A DNA stretch of 6,676 nt from an uncultured Flavobacterium sp. GTDB lineage: Bacteria; Bacteroidota; Bacteroidia; Flavobacteriales; Flavobacteriaceae. Positions 5,367-6,676 of this stretch are shown here, in pieces. The stretch is from the NCBI RefSeq assembly GCF_946482535.1, contig NZ_CAMLRU010000148.1, forward strand, positions 1-6,676, given 5' to 3'. A program made the translations under genes and the position numbers. Below the pieces are notes generated by a model that did not search any database, had not been told where the DNA came from, and worked only from the letters and a program-made list of their open reading frames with translations. Positions within the stretch are counted from its first letter, which is position 1. The number at the start of each line of letters is the position of its first letter.

Positions 5367-5699
5367 ATGAAAGTCGAACAAAAAGGACACACCACAATCA
5401 TTAAAGATACTCTCGGACAAACCGCAGATTTTTTAATGAAAGTCACTCACGAGCACAATACTTTTAAAAACAGCAATCTCATCTTAGACTTAACCCACGA
5501 TAAAAGCCTGTCGTTGGAAGATGTAAAGTCGTTTTCTGAATTGGTTAAGTTGCATAAAAAACAAAAGAAGTCTATAGTGTTGGTGTCAGACAACGTAAAT
5601 TTTAATGCCGTGCCCAAAAGCATCACCTTAGTGCCAACCCTTTTAGAAGCACACGATATTATAGAGATGGAAGAAATTGAGCGCGATTTAGGATTTTAA
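5367..5699 (+). CDS. STAS-like small protein upstream of RNase Z
   Basis: The 110-residue product is cytoplasmic, with no signal peptide or membrane segment. It looks like a STAS-type alpha/beta fold: an N-terminal strand pair (residues 1-14), a central hydrophobic strand NLILDLTHD (37-45), a helix (49-65), a strand KSIVLVSDNV (68-77), then PTLLEAHDIIEMEEIERDLGF (90-110), resembling the end of STAS proteins. The conserved phosphorylatable serine of SpoIIAA-type anti-anti-sigma factors is not evident after LDLTHD; the nearest candidates are S47 and S49. I therefore assign no partner-switching role. It is placed 5 nt before rnz and is almost certainly co-transcribed and translationally coupled with it, suggesting a link to RNA processing, but that is inference. 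ATG 5367 follows an A-rich leader without Shine-Dalgarno. Confidence 0.75.
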   Translation: MKVEQKGHTTIIKDTLGQTADFLMKVTHEHNTFKNSNLILDLTHDKSLSLEDVKSFSELVKLHKKQKKSIVLVSDNVNFNAVPKSITLVPTLLEAHDIIEMEEIERDLGF

Positions 5700-5704
5700 A
5701 CCTC

Positions 5705-6613
5705 ATGAAGTTAACCATCTTGGGTTGCTACGCAGCCACGCCACGAACCATAACCAATCCGACCTCGCAAGTTCTCGAAATCAGAAACCGCATGTTTCTC
5801 ATTGATTGCGGTGAAGGTACTCAGGTACAGCTCCGCAAAAACAAACTGAAGTTTTCCAAAATCAACCACATATTTATCTCGCATTTGCACGGTGACCATT
5901 TTTATGGTTTGGTTGGATTGATTTCTACCTTTATGCTACTCAATCGCCAAACCGACTTACACGTGTACGGACCAAAAGGCATCAAAGAAATTATCCTCTT
6001 GCAATTGCGCTATTCTAATTCGTTTACCGGCTATAATTTGTATTTCCATGAATTAGAGTCTAAAGAAAGCGAAGTCGTTTTTGAAGACGAAAAAGTAATC
6101 GTTAAAACCATTCCGCTAAAACACCGCGTTTACACCAACGGTTTTTTGTTCCAGGAAAAACCCAAAGAGCGAAAACTCAATGTAGAAGCTGTTGAAAAGT
6201 ATAATATCGATACCGCATACTTCAGAAAAATAAAATACGGTGGCGATATCACTTTAGACAACGGAACTATAATTCCCAATGCCGAATTGAGCTTTGACCC
6301 CGAGCCGATAAAAAGTTACGCCTTTTGCAGCGACACCATGTATGACGAAAGCATACTGCCCATGATAAATGGCGTAGATGTTTTGTACCACGAAACCACT
6401 TTCCTAGAATCCGAAGCGGATAAAGCTGAGAAAACCATGCACAGTACTGCCAAAGAAGCCGCTAAAATCGCCAAGTTGGCCAACGTCAAACAATTGTTGC
6501 TCGGTCATTATAGCACGCGTTACAGCAGCATCGAGTTGTTCAAGCAAGAAGCTGAAACCATTTTTCCCAATGTATTACTGGGCGATGACGGAAAGGTTTT
6601 CGATTTTGAATAG
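5705..6613 (+). CDS. rnz: Ribonuclease Z (tRNA 3'-processing endonuclease)
   Basis: The 302-residue product is a metallo-beta-lactamase-fold RNase Z of normal short-form length. It cleaves the 3' trailer of tRNA precursors in the cytoplasm. All zinc-binding positions are present: the H60-x-H62-x-D64-H65 motif (SHLHGDH, 59-65), H140 (PLKHRVYTNGF), D210 (CSDT) and H268 (GHYSTRY). H246 in MHSTAKEAA matches the conserved catalytic-site histidine. The N-terminal signature LGCYAATP (6-13) and DCGEGTQVQLRK (34-45) are typical of RNase Z rather than other beta-lactamase-fold enzymes. Residues ~145-195 contain the region of the tRNA-binding exosite arm and the RKLNVEAVEKYNI segment. ATG 5705 is 5 nt after the STAS-like stop codon with no Shine-Dalgarno, consistent with translational coupling. 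No intrinsic terminator is visible in the 63 nt that follow. Confidence 0.95.
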   Translation: MKLTILGCYAATPRTITNPTSQVLEIRNRMFLIDCGEGTQVQLRKNKLKFSKINHIFISHLHGDHFYGLVGLISTFMLLNRQTDLHVYGPKGIKEIILLQLRYSNSFTGYNLYFHELESKESEVVFEDEKVIVKTIPLKHRVYTNGFLFQEKPKERKLNVEAVEKYNIDTAYFRKIKYGGDITLDNGTIIPNAELSFDPEPIKSYAFCSDTMYDESILPMINGVDVLYHETTFLESEADKAEKTMHSTAKEAAKIAKLANVKQLLLGHYSTRYSSIELFKQEAETIFPNVLLGDDGKVFDFE

Positions 6614-6676
6614 GAGCGAAGGGCTTGGGATTTATCGGTGATGGCATTTCCTGCTTTCCGCGCTACACGGTAGACT
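6614..6676. other. Non-coding window end, possibly the edge of an intergenic repeat
   Basis: These 63 nt hold no start of a recognisable gene and no hairpin with a T-tract. From about 6645 the plus strand reads GCATTTCCTGCTTTCCGCGC, which is more GC-rich than other intergenic DNA in this window. It recalls short segments (TTTCCTGCTTTCCGC-like) repeated between genes in some Flavobacterium genomes; this is recollection, not something the window can prove. Confidence 0.3.

Overview
This AT-rich window is most likely from a Flavobacterium-like member of the Bacteroidota. The protein sequences (RlmD N-terminus, DUF1003, DUF5362 and DUF2027-Smr proteins, RocD) look flavobacterial. Start codons mostly lack a Shine-Dalgarno sequence and sit behind A-rich leaders. 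Several intergenic regions carry TAnnTTTG, the -7 promoter element known from Bacteroidetes. This placement is inference from family resemblance; no marker RNA gene is present.

Layout. At the left edge (1-416, minus strand) lies the N-terminal part of the 23S rRNA m5U1939 methyltransferase RlmD, reading out of the window. Divergent from it are a DUF1697 protein (493-1032) and a DUF1003 two-helix membrane protein (1090-1791). A 242-nt non-coding gap follows, with an A/T-rich imperfect inverted repeat, a -7 promoter candidate and a perfect 8-bp hairpin just before the next gene. Then come ornithine aminotransferase RocD (2034-3314), which carries an unusual four-cysteine loop, and a DUF5362-type membrane protein (3353-3793) ending at a clear intrinsic terminator. 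Next is a two-gene unit: a 62-residue membrane protein (3895-4083) overlapping by 11 nt a DUF2027-Smr protein (4073-4615). It ends at a strong bidirectional terminator shared with a convergent minus-strand gene for a small secreted protein (4696-5064). A 302-nt divergent intergenic region rich in dyad symmetry separates that gene from the last operon: a STAS-like protein (5367-5699) and ribonuclease Z (5705-6613), 5 nt apart. The final 63 nt are non-coding as far as can be seen.

Functional picture. Most of the window is housekeeping: RNA modification and maturation (RlmD, RNase Z), arginine/ornithine catabolism (RocD), nucleic-acid handling (Smr), and small membrane proteins of unknown role. 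No mobile element, CRISPR array, tRNA, rRNA or defence system was recognised. The points most worth a second look are the cysteine loop in RocD, the hairpin in the rocD leader, the dyad-rich region 5207-5323, the small secreted protein next to it, and the coupled STAS-like/RNase Z pair. None of them amounts to a demonstrated new system.
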